This document shows, in pieces, positions 39,939-50,065 of a stretch of 64,000 nucleotides of DNA. The stretch's first letter is position 1; each line of letters opens with the position of its first letter. The stretch is from Psychrobacter immobilis (GTDB lineage Bacteria > Pseudomonadota > Gammaproteobacteria > Pseudomonadales > Moraxellaceae): NCBI RefSeq assembly GCF_904846235.1, contig NZ_CAJGZN010000001.1, positions 186,001 to 250,000 on the forward strand, written 5' to 3'. The position numbers and the translations under genes are program-made. Under the pieces are notes generated by a model. It did not search any database. It was not told where the DNA came from and was given only the letters and a program-made list of their open reading frames with translations.

Positions 39939-40805
39939 ATGCGTTCTCAGCTCGTACTACGCTTTTGCTCACAGCCAGCACGTCTATCGTGCAAAGACTC
40001 GGTTATACCTAGCTTGGAGCGCAAACAGCATTCCTTTAGAAATAATAATGTCCCTATAAGTGGTATTGCTAGCTCACAACGCGGCGCTTCTACATTGGTA
40101 TTGGCACTGTTTGTAGTGGCAGTATTAGTGACAGCGGTGGTTGGACTGGTATTCGGTCATAAGCTTGGCTACCAACGTGGCCTCCATTCGATGGAAACAG
40201 AAGCCAAGCAAGCAATCATCGATAGCACTGAAGCGACACAAGCACTAGAAGATTTGCGTCTTAGCAATAAGATAGCCATTAACCAAGCGGCAACTGCCAA
40301 ACAAGAACTGGCCATCAGTTTGGCTAATTTAAAAGAACTGCGTGAAAGCCAGCAAGAATTGACGGTAGAAAATAAACAAGTATCACAGCTCAATGAGCTA
40401 TATTCAGATGTCATCCGTGAGAAAGGTGGTATGCCTTTACAGGTATTAGGTGCCAAAATTTCGCCATTACCTGAAAATGCTTTTGAGTATGGTTTTGATA
40501 TTGGGATGCTCAGTAGCGATGGTCAAGCCAAACGATTGAGGCCTGTATTGACGCTACTTAACAATGATGACCTTGTAGAGGTGCCACTTGACCCTGCATA
40601 CCATATGATCGAAGGTATCGTTCGGATACGTGGTCGCTTTGTAATGCCATCAGGCTTTAGACCATTGCAAGCTAAACTGACTTTGCAAGCTGGTGGTCAG
40701 AAAGTAGAGCAATTGTATGACTGGAAGCTCGGTGATAGGGTGGATAACATGCTACCATCGCTCCTAGATTTACCAGAAGTTGATGAAAGTCCTATCGTAC
40801 CTTAA
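39939..40805 (+). CDS. membrane-anchored coiled-coil protein (DUF6776-like)
   Basis: A basic N-terminal region of about 50 residues is followed by one strong membrane helix (about 51-72, LVLALFVVAVLVTAVVGLVF), a coiled coil (about 80-150, rich in Glu, Gln, Leu) and a compact C-terminal beta domain (about 165-280). This layout and the place after argC suggest the DUF6776 family, from memory. No catalytic motif is seen. The C-terminal domain is probably periplasmic. Function is unknown. An internal ATG nearer the helix is possible, as no clear Shine-Dalgarno supports the first one. Confidence 0.65.
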   Translation: MRSQLVLRFCSQPARLSCKDSVIPSLERKQHSFRNNNVPISGIASSQRGASTLVLALFVVAVLVTAVVGLVFGHKLGYQRGLHSMETEAKQAIIDSTEATQALEDLRLSNKIAINQAATAKQELAISLANLKELRESQQELTVENKQVSQLNELYSDVIREKGGMPLQVLGAKISPLPENAFEYGFDIGMLSSDGQAKRLRPVLTLLNNDDLVEVPLDPAYHMIEGIVRIRGRFVMPSGFRPLQAKLTLQAGGQKVEQLYDWKLGDRVDNMLPSLLDLPEVDESPIVP

Positions 40806-40938
40806 TTACCTCATGTCTTAATAAAATACTCAGTGACGATGCTGTGGTTGAAATCAAAGCACAATGACCTTAATTAGTGGTTGTGCTTTATACCATGCCT
40901 TATCGCCTGCCTTAACATTCTCTATCTTAAACTTACCT

Positions 40939-40944
40939 TATAAT
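40939..40944 (+). promoter_or_regulatory. possible -10 box for clpS
   Basis: TATAAT ends 12 bases before the clpS ATG. TTAACA is too far upstream (21-base spacer) for a standard -35. If used, the start site would fall within about 6 bases of the ATG. Confidence 0.35.
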
Positions 40945-40956
40945 TATATTTTGATT

Positions 40957-41364
40957 ATGATGAAAAAAATGATATCACAAGCCACGCCAACGGTTGCTGA
41001 TTGGCACTTTCCCAATATGCCTGCTCATCGTGCACAAGACGGTGATACCGATGGCGAAACGTCACCGCAAGCAGATGTATTGGTCGCAGAGCCTGAAGTA
41101 GCCAAACCGCCCATGTATGCGGTCGTTATGTACAATGACAACTACACGCCGATGGAGTTTGTTGTATACATATTGCAGTCAGAATTTCGTCATAGTATGG
41201 ATTCTGCAGTTGAGATTATGCTGACCATTCATAATAGCAGCAAAGGCATTGCTGGCATTTATCCCAAAGATATCGCCGAGACTAAGGCCAAAAAAGTAAA
41301 TAGTCTGGCACATCGTGAAGGCTATCCATTATTGACCCAAATCGAACCGCATCAAGGCGAGTAG
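40957..41364 (+). CDS. clpS: ATP-dependent Clp protease adaptor ClpS
   Basis: Delivers N-degron substrates to ClpAP. After a variable leader the core has YNDNYTPMEFVVYILQ (Asn-Asp pair that binds the substrate N-terminus), His in MLTIHNSSKGIAG and AETKAKKVNSLA. The second Asp of the usual NDDYTPM is Asn here. The ATG at 40957 fits; there is no Shine-Dalgarno, but a perfect TATAAT at 40939-40944 could give a leaderless or very short-leader message. clpA follows, though more than 600 bases away and behind a terminator. Confidence 0.92.
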   Translation: MMKKMISQATPTVADWHFPNMPAHRAQDGDTDGETSPQADVLVAEPEVAKPPMYAVVMYNDNYTPMEFVVYILQSEFRHSMDSAVEIMLTIHNSSKGIAGIYPKDIAETKAKKVNSLAHREGYPLLTQIEPHQGE

Positions 41365-41446
41365 AGCAATTTATTAGTTTCTTGTACTGATATATGGCTC
41401 TATTAAAGTTTTACCTACTGTTCCTTATTTCTAAGTAATCCTTCTC

Positions 41447-41474
41447 AAAGCTCACCTTTATAGTGAGCTTTTTT
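41447..41474 (+). terminator. terminator of clpS
   Basis: AAAGCTCAC / GTGAGCTTT with a 7-base loop and a run of six T. Confidence 0.88.
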
Positions 41475-42001
41475 AACTTTTCAGTCACCTCTCTTATATA
41501 TGAAATTTGCCTCTTAAAATAGTTTTATTATTCATATAGTATTGATTTATATGGCAAATAACCCTATCTATTAAAATAGCCTGTTCAATAGTTTTAGACT
41601 AGGTATCTCCGTTGAACTTGCTAAAACCATGTCATTTCTAGCTTCTAAAATATCAATCTCTCTTTCTATCTAATCAATTTTTCAACATTTAATATTCGTT
41701 ATTAAGGTTGTCGCTACTAGCTTGTAGCACGCTTTGATACATTTTAGTCTGTGTTAATAGATTGACTCCATCGAAGTATCGTGTTGATATAAAGAAAAGC
41801 GGCCATGGATAGTTATGATTACGGTTGGCTGATAGCGAGATTATAGTATTTAATCAATAGTCTACCGCTCACCTCATTGATTCATGACTTCTAATAATAC
41901 GAATATAGCCCTTGAACAATTCATCTACCGCCCTGATTTACTTACTAACTCATTCATAAAACTATCAATTATAAAGATAGATATAACCGTAGGAAGTTGT
42001 T
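41475..42001. other. long AT-rich clpS-clpA spacer
   Basis: About 530 bases without a credible gene. A 45-codon frame (41884-42021) runs into clpA but lacks a Shine-Dalgarno and coding character. It should contain the clpA promoter; no clear box stands out. Confidence 0.4.
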
Positions 42002-44542
42002 ATGTTAAGTCGTCATCTTGAAGTTTCTCTACGTTTAGCAATGACGCTTGCGCGCCAAAAATCGCATGAGTATCTCACTGTTGAACACCTGCTTTTGGCC
42101 TTATTAGAAAACACTCATGCTGCCAATACGTTGACTGCTTGTAATGCTAATGTCTCGGCGTTGCGTACTGAGCTTGAGATTTATATTAATAAACACACGC
42201 CAACTATTGATGCTGATACAGAACAGTCACCGCAGCCGACTCAAAGCTTTGATCGTATCTTGCAACGTGCTATTTTTCACGTGCAGTCGATCGGCGGTGG
42301 TCGTTTGGTAGAAGGCTCTGATATTTTGGTCTCTATGTTTTCAGAACATGATACCTATGCTGTCTACTTGCTTAAAAAACAAGGTATCAGTCGCCTTGAG
42401 CTAACCCAGTATTTATCACACGGTCAAGACAAAGAAGAGCCATCTGAATCACGCGGTTCAGCAGGTACTGAGCGTCGTAGTGCTTCTGAAAAGACCAGTA
42501 AAGATCCCTTAGTTGAATTTGCGACCAATCTAAATCAACGAGCTGCCGAAGGTAAAACGGATCCTTTGATTGGTCGTGCCTCTGAGATTGAACGTGCCGC
42601 CCAAGTACTGTGCCGTCGTCGTAAAAATAACCCATTGCTAGTAGGTGAGCCTGGTGTAGGTAAAACCTCTATCGCTGAAGGTTTAGCATGGTTAATCATT
42701 AACGATAAAGCACCAAAGCCACTTAACGGTTGCGTGATTTATAGCCTTGATATTGGCTCACTAATTGCGGGAACTAAGTATCGCGGTGACTTTGAAAAAC
42801 GCATGAAGTCGTTGCTTGATGCACTAAAGAAAAAACCAAATGCTATTCTTTTTATTGATGAAATTCATATGATTATTGGTGCTGGTTCATCTATGAGCAG
42901 CAATATGGATGTATCAAACCTTATCAAGCCAGCGCTTGCTAACGGTGAGCTGCGTTGTATAGGTTCAACAACCTTTACTGAATATCGCCAAGTATTTGAA
43001 AAAGATCATGCATTGTCGCGTCGTTTCCAAAAAATCGATGTCAAAGAACCAAGTGTGGATGACACTATCGATATCCTGCGTGGTCTAAAACCTCGTTATG
43101 AAGAATTCCATAATGTTGAGTATACGGATGAAGCGTTGGTCACAGCGGTACAGTTATCAGCCAAACATATTCATGAGCGTTTTTTACCTGACAAAGCTAT
43201 TGACGTGATTGACGAAGCAGGTGCGTATAAGCGCTTAGGTGTGGTGCCTGATGTCGATGATATCGAAGCGGAAGAAAGTTTCATTGCTGATTTAGAGCAA
43301 GATTTTGATGCGCAGATTGATGCTGATATCGAAGGTATCGATGGTGATACAGACAATGAAATGCAGGATGAAGCAGCGACTGCGAAAGCAAGCGATAGTG
43401 CTAAACCAGCAGATGGTGTGAAATTATCAAAAGGTCAAAAGCCACCGATGAAAATCGATGTGGCTGATATCGAGGCTATTATTGCTAAACTGGCACGTAT
43501 TCCACCTAAATCTGTATCGAGTGATGACAAGAGTATCCTTGAGCATTTAGATCGAGATCTGAAGCACTTGGTATTTGGTCAAGATGAGGCGATTGCCACG
43601 TTAGCCGATGCTATCAAGCTATCACGTGCAGGATTAAAAGCACCTGATAAGCCAATTGGTTCGTTTATGTTTGCAGGTCCAACTGGTGTGGGTAAAACAG
43701 AAGTGTCGCGTCAGCTAGCCAACTTGCTAGGTGTAGAATTAGTACGCTTTGATATGTCAGAGTATATGGAAGCACATACGGCATCACGCTTGATCGGTGC
43801 GCCTCCAGGTTATGTTGGCTATGATCAAGGCGGTTTACTCACCGAAAAAATCAATCAGCATCCACATTGCGTGTTGTTGCTTGATGAGATTGAAAAGGCG
43901 CATCCAGATGTGTTCAACTTGTTACTACAAGTGATGGATCATGGTACGTTGACCGATAACAATGGTCGTGTTGCTATCTTTAAGCAAGTCATCGTTATTA
44001 TGACAACGAACGTTGGTGCTGATAGTATCAGTCGCTCGTCAATGGGCTTCACGCAACAAGACCATAGTCGTGACAACACAGAGTCGCTGAAACGTGTCTT
44101 TACGCCAGAGTTCCGTAATCGCTTAGACGCTATCATTCAGTTCAACCCTCTAGATACGTCAGTTGTTGTATCGGTTGTCGATAAGTTCTTGGTGGAATTG
44201 CAAGTACAGCTTGATGATAAACAAGTGACATTAGAGATTGATGATGATGTACGTGACTACTTGGCGGATAAAGGCTATGACCGTCTAATGGGTGCACGTC
44301 CGATGCAACGTCTGATTCAAGATGAAATCAAAAAACCATTGGCAAGTATGATTTTGTTTGGAGATTTGGTCAATGGCGGTGTCGTACATCTGACTTTAGA
44401 GCCTAAAGTCGATGATTCTCAAGAGAATGATACGATGAAGCTTGATAAGGTGTCAGACAAAGGCTCAGCTGATAGTCGTATTATTCTAACAGTTGTTGAA
44501 ACTCATGAGCCACATCCTGATTCTGAGTCTCTAGCTAGCTAA
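42002..44542 (+). CDS. clpA: ATP-dependent Clp protease ATPase subunit ClpA
   Basis: AAA+ unfoldase partner of ClpP. The N-domain ([13 protein letters not shown]) is followed by D1 with Walker A GEPGVGKT (about 215) and Walker B FIDEIH, then D2 with GPTGVGKT (about 559) and [12 protein letters not shown]. Between D1 and D2 (about residues 417-480) sits an acidic insertion ([18 protein letters not shown] and onward) not found in E. coli ClpA, making 846 residues against 758. The ClpP-docking loop reads MGF (about 681-683) where E. coli has IGL. AGGA lies before the ATG. It ends at a strong terminator. Confidence 0.96.
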   Translation: MLSRHLEVSLRLAMTLARQKSHEYLTVEHLLLALLENTHAANTLTACNANVSALRTELEIYINKHTPTIDADTEQSPQPTQSFDRILQRAIFHVQSIGGGRLVEGSDILVSMFSEHDTYAVYLLKKQGISRLELTQYLSHGQDKEEPSESRGSAGTERRSASEKTSKDPLVEFATNLNQRAAEGKTDPLIGRASEIERAAQVLCRRRKNNPLLVGEPGVGKTSIAEGLAWLIINDKAPKPLNGCVIYSLDIGSLIAGTKYRGDFEKRMKSLLDALKKKPNAILFIDEIHMIIGAGSSMSSNMDVSNLIKPALANGELRCIGSTTFTEYRQVFEKDHALSRRFQKIDVKEPSVDDTIDILRGLKPRYEEFHNVEYTDEALVTAVQLSAKHIHERFLPDKAIDVIDEAGAYKRLGVVPDVDDIEAEESFIADLEQDFDAQIDADIEGIDGDTDNEMQDEAATAKASDSAKPADGVKLSKGQKPPMKIDVADIEAIIAKLARIPPKSVSSDDKSILEHLDRDLKHLVFGQDEAIATLADAIKLSRAGLKAPDKPIGSFMFAGPTGVGKTEVSRQLANLLGVELVRFDMSEYMEAHTASRLIGAPPGYVGYDQGGLLTEKINQHPHCVLLLDEIEKAHPDVFNLLLQVMDHGTLTDNNGRVAIFKQVIVIMTTNVGADSISRSSMGFTQQDHSRDNTESLKRVFTPEFRNRLDAIIQFNPLDTSVVVSVVDKFLVELQVQLDDKQVTLEIDDDVRDYLADKGYDRLMGARPMQRLIQDEIKKPLASMILFGDLVNGGVVHLTLEPKVDDSQENDTMKLDKVSDKGSADSRIILTVVETHEPHPDSESLAS

Positions 44543-44563
44543 GTTGTTTAATGTTGATGTCAC

Positions 44564-44601
44564 AAAAACGGCTACTGTATTACTGCGGTAGCCGTTTTTT
44601 T
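44564..44601 (+). terminator. terminator of clpA
   Basis: AAAAACGGCTAC / GTAGCCGTTTTTTT around a 12-base loop. Confidence 0.9.
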
Positions 44602-44722
44602 ATTGCTATAATTCATCAACAAAGCTCATATCATTTTTTGTTAGTATGATTATTTACAGTAAGCTGGCTTTAACAAAACTATTGAACTTATAACAAGATA
44701 AAAAGTATAAAAAGGACACACT

Positions 44723-45460
44723 ATGGAACTGTTTGATGAACCGACAACCAAGACTCCAGAACAAAAACAAGCGATTTTAGACAATGTTCGTTTACCAGAA
44801 GATTGGAAAACGGCATTAGCAGATGAATTAACGTCTGAGAATATGGACAATCTACGCGCTTTTTTAAAAGAGGCGTATCAGTCGGACGACAGTATCTATC
44901 CTCCTGCACCCTTGATGTTCAATGCGCTTAATCTCACGCCGTTATCACAAGTCAAAGTGGTAATCTTGGGCCAAGATCCTTATCATCGTCCAGGTCAGGC
45001 TATGGGGTTATCATTTTCTGTTCCTAAAGCCATTCCAAAGCCACCATCATTGAATAACTTGCTCAAAGAAATGGCAGATGACATTGGTATTCGGCCTTCA
45101 GCGCATGGCGATTTGACATACTGGGCACAGCAAGGCGTTCTCCTGCTTAATAGCTCACTAACTGTCCGAGAAGGCGAGCCAAACAGTCATCAAAATAAAG
45201 GCTGGGAGCAGTTTACTGATGCTGTCATCGATGCAGTCAATGAACAGACAAAGCATACCGTATTTATTTTGTGGGGTAGTAAAGCCCAGAAGAAAGGCAA
45301 GTATATCGATACGGATAAGCATTTGATTCTGACAGCGGTACATCCATCACCACTAGCGGCGAACCGTGGCGGCTTTTTTGGCACTAAACCTTTTTCTAAA
45401 ACAAATGACTACTTGGTGCAGTATGGCCAAACTCCAATTGACTGGCAATTACCACAATAA
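44723..45460 (+). CDS. ung: uracil-DNA glycosylase
   Basis: Removes uracil from DNA at the start of base-excision repair. The family-1 active site GQDPYHRPGQAMG (Asp85, His88) and the HPSPLAANRGGFFG leucine loop (His207) are complete. 245 residues. AGGA lies 9 bases before the ATG. Its stop codon is directly followed by the ATG of tadA, so the two are in one operon, perhaps with translational coupling. Confidence 0.97.
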   Translation: MELFDEPTTKTPEQKQAILDNVRLPEDWKTALADELTSENMDNLRAFLKEAYQSDDSIYPPAPLMFNALNLTPLSQVKVVILGQDPYHRPGQAMGLSFSVPKAIPKPPSLNNLLKEMADDIGIRPSAHGDLTYWAQQGVLLLNSSLTVREGEPNSHQNKGWEQFTDAVIDAVNEQTKHTVFILWGSKAQKKGKYIDTDKHLILTAVHPSPLAANRGGFFGTKPFSKTNDYLVQYGQTPIDWQLPQ

Positions 45461-46012
45461 ATGCAAAATATACAGAATATAAGCTTAATGCCGTACCAAT
45501 CTTTAAATATTCAGGTCAGCACCTTTTGGTTAGCTGAAGATGTTATATGGATGCAACAAGCAATCCAACTTGCTAAGCAAGGTGCTGAGCGTGGAGAGGT
45601 GCCGGTAGGTGCGGTATTGGTACATGATCAGCAGATTATCGGCCGAGGTTTTAATCAACCCATCAGTAGCCATGATGCTACTGCTCATGCAGAGATAGTT
45701 GCATTAAGAGATGCTTGTACGCGTTTAGAAAATTATCGACTGCCGCTACAGACTACTTTATATGTCACTCTGGAGCCGTGTACAATGTGTATTGGTGCAT
45801 TAATTCATGCGCGTGTAAACAAGCTGGTGTACGCAGCGAGTGAACCGCGTGCTGGGATGGTTGGTAGTCAAATGGACTTATCATTACAACCTTTCTATAA
45901 TCACAGTATTCAAGCCTATAGTGGATTATGCAGCGAGCATAGTAGTCAAATACTTAAGACATTTTTTCGTGAGCGTAGGCAAGCGGCGAAAAAGAATAAG
46001 GCCACTATGTAA
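45461..46012 (+). CDS. tadA: tRNA-specific adenosine deaminase
   Basis: Converts A34 to inosine in tRNA-Arg(ACG). Zinc ligands are visible: His76-Ala-Glu78 and Pro-Cys107-Thr-Met-Cys110. The core begins around Met31 (MQQAIQLAKQGAERGEVPVG); the 25 or so residues before WLAEDVIW are an extension with no Shine-Dalgarno. The ATG at 45488 is a possible later start. The ORF start abuts the ung stop with zero spacing. Confidence 0.94.
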   Translation: MQNIQNISLMPYQSLNIQVSTFWLAEDVIWMQQAIQLAKQGAERGEVPVGAVLVHDQQIIGRGFNQPISSHDATAHAEIVALRDACTRLENYRLPLQTTLYVTLEPCTMCIGALIHARVNKLVYAASEPRAGMVGSQMDLSLQPFYNHSIQAYSGLCSEHSSQILKTFFRERRQAAKKNKATM

Positions 46013-46073
46013 ACTCAAAATACTAATAAACAAGATATCAGTCTTGGTGCTAGTGGTCACGATGATTTTTTGC

Positions 46074-46079
46074 TATAAT
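46074..46079 (+). promoter_or_regulatory. possible -10 box upstream of cmk
   Basis: TATAAT about 120 bases before cmk, followed by a hairpin-forming stretch (GATAGC-A-CCCAT / ATGGG-CTAT) near 46091-46115. No good -35 is seen. Confidence 0.3.
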
Positions 46080-46201
46080 ATTGCCCTATTTGATAGCACC
46101 CATTTCAATGGGCTATTAAAGACTTAACATACGAATAAATATTGTTTTATTAATGACATACGATAAGCGATATAAGTAACGCATATTATTGAGTAAGTAT
46201 T

Positions 46202-46969
46202 ATGACTAGTTCTACACCTGATAATGTTTTACTCAATACAGAGGATAGCCATACCTCATCAGTGCGCTACCCTGTTATTTGTATCGATGGTCCCAGTGGC
46301 GCTGGTAAAGGTACGGTCACATGGCGTCTAGCACAAGTGTTAGGCTATCAGTTGTTAGACTCTGGTGCGCTTTATAGAATTGTTGGGCTAAAAGCCTTTG
46401 AAGCGGGTTTAATCAGCGCAGATACTAGCCAACCAATTGATGAAAATGCTGTATTAGCATTGACTGAAAGCTTAGAGATAGCGTTTGTACCAAACAATGA
46501 CTCAGGACGTGTAGATATCATTGTTAATGGACAAGCAGTAGGTGAGCAAGTACGCAATGAAACGGTCGGAGGCTATGCATCACAGATAGCTGTCTTTCCA
46601 CAAGTTCGTCAAGCATTGCTCAAGCTACAACAAGATATGGCCACTCGTTCAGGTTTGGTTGCTGATGGTCGCGATATGGGTACGGTTGTTTTCCCAGATG
46701 CTGATGTTAAGGTGTTTTTGACGGCCAGTGCTGAAGCACGTGCAGAGCGCCGTGTGATTCAGTTATTGAATGCTGGTCAAACAGCAGATTTTGAGGCGAT
46801 TTTAGCGACGATAAAAGAGCGTGATGATCGTGATGAAAATCGCAGTACAGCGCCATCGAAGCCTGCGGCAGATGCATTATTACTTGATAGCTCAGCGCTT
46901 AATGCTGATGCAGTATATGAGCAGGTTAAGAAGCATTGCCAAGATAAAGGTGTTTTTTTCACTAGCTAG
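46202..46969 (+). CDS. cmk: cytidylate kinase
   Basis: Phosphorylates CMP and dCMP. P-loop GPSGAGKGT at residues 30-38 after PVICID; the LLDSGALYRIVG and ADGRDMGTVVFPDADVK nucleotide-binding blocks follow. 255 residues with a 22-residue polar lead, against 227 in E. coli. It begins the conserved cmk-rpsA-ihfB order. Confidence 0.96.
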   Translation: MTSSTPDNVLLNTEDSHTSSVRYPVICIDGPSGAGKGTVTWRLAQVLGYQLLDSGALYRIVGLKAFEAGLISADTSQPIDENAVLALTESLEIAFVPNNDSGRVDIIVNGQAVGEQVRNETVGGYASQIAVFPQVRQALLKLQQDMATRSGLVADGRDMGTVVFPDADVKVFLTASAEARAERRVIQLLNAGQTADFEAILATIKERDDRDENRSTAPSKPAADALLLDSSALNADAVYEQVKKHCQDKGVFFTS

Positions 46970-47142
46970 TCATTTAATAGCTAGTAAAAACAACATATTA
47001 AGTACTAAAAAGTTTCCTATTAATCATTGTTTTAGTATAAAATAATACGGTTAAGTTAAATTTTATTGAAGCCATAAGAAAAACTTAGTTTATTCAAGAT
47101 ATTGCATTCGATATAAGACAGTTGTTGTTAGTCAGTTTTAAT

Positions 47143-47148
47143 TATAAT
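47143..47148 (+). promoter_or_regulatory. probable rpsA -10 box
   Basis: TATAAT with TTGTTG 15 bases upstream (47122-47127). It would give a leader of about 120 bases that contains the inverted repeat at 47177-47224. Confidence 0.4.
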
Positions 47149-47176
47149 GAGCTCGCTATCAACAAACGTTTTTTTA

Positions 47177-47224
47177 TATGATTGTATGGGATATAAAACC
47201 AGTATTTCGTTCTATACAATCATA
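47177..47224 (+). promoter_or_regulatory. long-loop inverted repeat in the rpsA leader
   Basis: TATGATTGTAT (47177-47187) and ATACAATCATA (47214-47224) are exact complements with a 26-base loop, extended by one G-U pair. It lies 52 bases before the rpsA ATG. E. coli rpsA is autoregulated through leader hairpins that S1 binds, so a similar role is plausible. Confidence 0.5.
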
Positions 47225-47276
47225 AATTTGATCCGTACTGTGCTGGACAGGATACGGCTATACAAAGGTAGACATA

Positions 47277-48965
47277 ATGGAATCATTTGCTGAACTATTT
47301 GAAGCGAGCATTGAAGAGCAGGGCCTAGATATCGAGCGTGGCTCGGTTATTACAGGTGCTGTTGTGGCCATCGATAGCGATTGGATCACAGTAGATACTG
47401 GTCTTAAATCTGAAGGTATCGTCGCTCGTGAAGAGTTTTTAAGCGAAGAAGGCGAACTTGAAGTTGAAGTTGGCGATAGCGTTGATGTCGTAGTTGAAGC
47501 GGTTGATAACGGCATGGGTCAAACCTTGCTGTCACGTGAGAAAGCTAAACGTGTTGAAACTTGGAACTTCCTTGAAAAAATCGCTGATAACGATGAAATC
47601 GTTAAAGGTATCATTTCAAGCAAAGTTAAAGGCGGTTTCACTGTAGATATCGGTTCAGTACGCGCGTTCTTACCAGGTTCATTGGTAGATGTACGTCCTA
47701 TCCGTGATACAACGCATCTTGAAGGCAAAGAGCTAGAATTCAAAGTCATCAAACTTGACCAGAAACGCAACAACGTTGTTGTTAGCCGTCGTGCAGTTAT
47801 GGAAGCTGAAAACTCAGCTGAGCGCGAAGAGCTATTGAACAAGCTTGAAGAAGGCATCGAGATCGAAGGTATCGTTAAGAACCTTACTGATTACGGCGCG
47901 TTCGTTGATCTAGGTGGTATCGATGGTCTATTGCACATCACTGACATGGCATGGCGCCGTATCAAGCACCCATCTGAAGTTGTTGAAGTTGGCCAAGACC
48001 TAAAAGTTAAAGTATTGAAGTTTGACCGTGAACGCAACCGCGTTAGCCTAGGTCTAAAACAACTTGGTACTGATCCTTGGGATAACGTTGGCGGCACTTA
48101 CCCAGTAGGTAGTGTTGTAAAAGCTCGCGTAACCAACTTGACTGACTATGGTTGTTTCGCTGAGATTTCTGAAGGTATCGAAGGTCTAGTACACGTATCA
48201 GAAATGGATCATACCAACAAAAACATCCACCCATCTAAAGTGGTTCAAGTGGGCGATGAAGTTGAAGTAATGATTCTTGATATCGATGAAGAACGTCGTC
48301 GTATCAGCCTAGGTATCAAACAAACTCTAGCTAACCCATGGGATGAGTTTGATAAGAAACATGAGCGTGGTGATAAAATCACTGGTACTATCAAATCAAT
48401 CACTGACTTCGGTATCTTTATCGGTCTAGACGGTGGTATTGATGGTCTTGTTCATCTATCTGATATCTCTTGGAACGAAACTGGCGAAGATGCTATCCGT
48501 AACTACAACAAAGGTGACACCGTTGAAGCAATGGTATTGTCTGTAGATGCAGAAGCCAATCGTATCAGCTTAGGCGTGAAGCAGTTAAGCTCTGATCCAT
48601 TCAACGAATACCTAGTCAACAATGACCGTGGTGCTATCGTTAATGGTAAAGTAAAAGAAGTAGATGCTAAAGGCGCTACTATCGAACTTGCTGACGAAGT
48701 TGAAGCTTATCTACGTGCTTCTGAAATCCAACGTGACCGCGTTGAAGATGCAACTAAGCATCTGACTGTTGGTGATGACGTTGAAGCGAAAATCATCAGT
48801 GTTGATCGTAAAACACGCAACATCAACTTGTCTATCAAAGCGAAAGACGAAGCTGAAGAGCGTCAAGCGATTAAAGAACTAAGCAGCACTAGCACGACTG
48901 CTGCTCCAGGTTCTGATGCACAGCCAAAAACTATTGGTGATTTGATCAAAGAGCAAATGCAGTAA
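47277..48965 (+). CDS. rpsA: 30S ribosomal protein S1
   Basis: Binds mRNA for translation initiation. Six S1 (OB-fold) repeats are visible: two N-terminal degenerate ones ([33 protein letters not shown]) and four typical ones with [30 protein letters not shown] and [13 protein letters not shown] precedes the ATG. 562 residues, close to E. coli (557). It has its own strong terminator. Confidence 0.98.
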   Translation: MESFAELFEASIEEQGLDIERGSVITGAVVAIDSDWITVDTGLKSEGIVAREEFLSEEGELEVEVGDSVDVVVEAVDNGMGQTLLSREKAKRVETWNFLEKIADNDEIVKGIISSKVKGGFTVDIGSVRAFLPGSLVDVRPIRDTTHLEGKELEFKVIKLDQKRNNVVVSRRAVMEAENSAEREELLNKLEEGIEIEGIVKNLTDYGAFVDLGGIDGLLHITDMAWRRIKHPSEVVEVGQDLKVKVLKFDRERNRVSLGLKQLGTDPWDNVGGTYPVGSVVKARVTNLTDYGCFAEISEGIEGLVHVSEMDHTNKNIHPSKVVQVGDEVEVMILDIDEERRRISLGIKQTLANPWDEFDKKHERGDKITGTIKSITDFGIFIGLDGGIDGLVHLSDISWNETGEDAIRNYNKGDTVEAMVLSVDAEANRISLGVKQLSSDPFNEYLVNNDRGAIVNGKVKEVDAKGATIELADEVEAYLRASEIQRDRVEDATKHLTVGDDVEAKIISVDRKTRNINLSIKAKDEAEERQAIKELSSTSTTAAPGSDAQPKTIGDLIKEQMQ

Positions 48966-48994
48966 GCTGCAAACTATTGACATAAAAGTAATAT

Positions 48995-49023
48995 AAAAAA
49001 AGCGACTTCGGTCGCTTTTTTTT
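48995..49023 (+). terminator. terminator of rpsA
   Basis: AAAAAAAGCGAC-TTCG-GTCGCTTTTTTTT: a perfect stem with a stable UUCG tetraloop. Confidence 0.95.
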
Positions 49024-49289
49024 ATGATTAGATTTTATTAATACAGTTAGTAAGAGAGGTTTTTAGCCAAATGGGCAAACTCTTATTCCCATTTACGCTA
49101 ATATCCGCTATCATTTGCACCATTGAGTAACGAGATGATAGTTATAAGCTTTTTATAGTCATAATGTGATTCTGAATGTTAATTTTCAAAGATTCAGTAT
49201 ATATAGTTTAATTATACAAACGCAATTACGTACTATAGAGCGTTGACTTATCATCAGCTTATCCATCAATCAACAAGGCAAGCGTAATA
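49024..49289. other. rpsA-ihfB spacer
   Basis: Non-coding, AT-rich; it should carry the ihfB promoter. No box is clear. Confidence 0.35.
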
Positions 49290-49595
49290 ATGCAGCAAGC
49301 GATTAACAAATCCGAATTTATTAGTAATTTGAGTGCAAACTGTGACAACATGGCAGACACCGTGGTTGATGACGCAGTGCGTGAAATCTTAAACTTGATG
49401 ACCCATACTTTAGCCAATGATGGCCGAGTCGAAGTTCGCGGATTCGGTAGTTTTTGTCTACATCATCGCCGTGCCCGTATGGGACGTAATCCTAAGACAG
49501 GTGAAAGCGTACCTGTACCGGCTAAAGCGATTCCACATTTTAAGCCAGGTAAGGCTTTACGCGAAGCAGTAAACGATACGGTAGCAAACGGTTAA
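49290..49595 (+). CDS. ihfB: integration host factor subunit beta
   Basis: DNA-bending nucleoid protein, dimer with IhfA (not in this window). The HU/IHF signature lies in GRVEVRGFGSFCLHHRRAR, with GRNPKTGESVPVPAK forming the beta-arm whose Pro intercalates in DNA and HFKPGKALRE at the end. 101 residues. Position after rpsA confirms the beta subunit rather than HU. Confidence 0.96.
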   Translation: MQQAINKSEFISNLSANCDNMADTVVDDAVREILNLMTHTLANDGRVEVRGFGSFCLHHRRARMGRNPKTGESVPVPAKAIPHFKPGKALREAVNDTVANG

Positions 49596-49657
49596 TTAAA
49601 CCAGCACTGGCTATCTAACCGTCAAAATTTATCATTCCAAACAGAGGTAACTGTCTC

Positions 49658-50065
49658 ATGCGCTTTCTACTATTTGTATTGCTATTCTTGAGCTTTGCCT
49701 ATTCACTTGGTTTGGTATTGGCAAATAATACTGAGGTCGGAGTCAACCTACTGTTTTCACAAGCACCTACGATGAATCTAGGGTTGCTACTTATTTTGTG
49801 TTTGATGCTAGGTATTGTTATTGGTATTTTACTGGCATTACTTATCTTTCGTGTGCTACAGAATAAGTGGGAAATCTCACGTCTGCAAAAAGCAAACGCA
49901 AACCTGCAAGAGCAATTGACTCAAGCCAATACAGTTATCGATCGTCAAGCAAGCGCGCCAACAGTAGATGAAGCTGTTTATGGTGCTTCTGCTACTAACG
50001 TGCACAATACCGATGCAACTAGCCTAACTGAAGGCTCTACTCTATCTAAGCGTAGACGAGATTAA
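49658..50065 (+). CDS. lapA: LapA domain protein (DUF1049)
   Basis: An inner-membrane protein with two helices (about 1-22 and 38-66) joined by a short loop with NNTEVGVNLLF, then a coiled coil (about 72-100). This is the LapA architecture; in E. coli LapA and LapB control LPS levels through LpxC degradation. GAGGTAA lies before the ATG. lapB, next in E. coli, is missing here: pyrF follows 104 bases later. The C-terminal 35 residues are polar and variable. Confidence 0.88.
   Translation: MRFLLFVLLFLSFAYSLGLVLANNTEVGVNLLFSQAPTMNLGLLLILCLMLGIVIGILLALLIFRVLQNKWEISRLQKANANLQEQLTQANTVIDRQASAPTVDEAVYGASATNVHNTDATSLTEGSTLSKRRRD

Noticed and set aside
41884-42021. 45-codon frame upstream of and overlapping clpA
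   Set aside because: No ribosome site, no coding character, and overlaps the clpA start.
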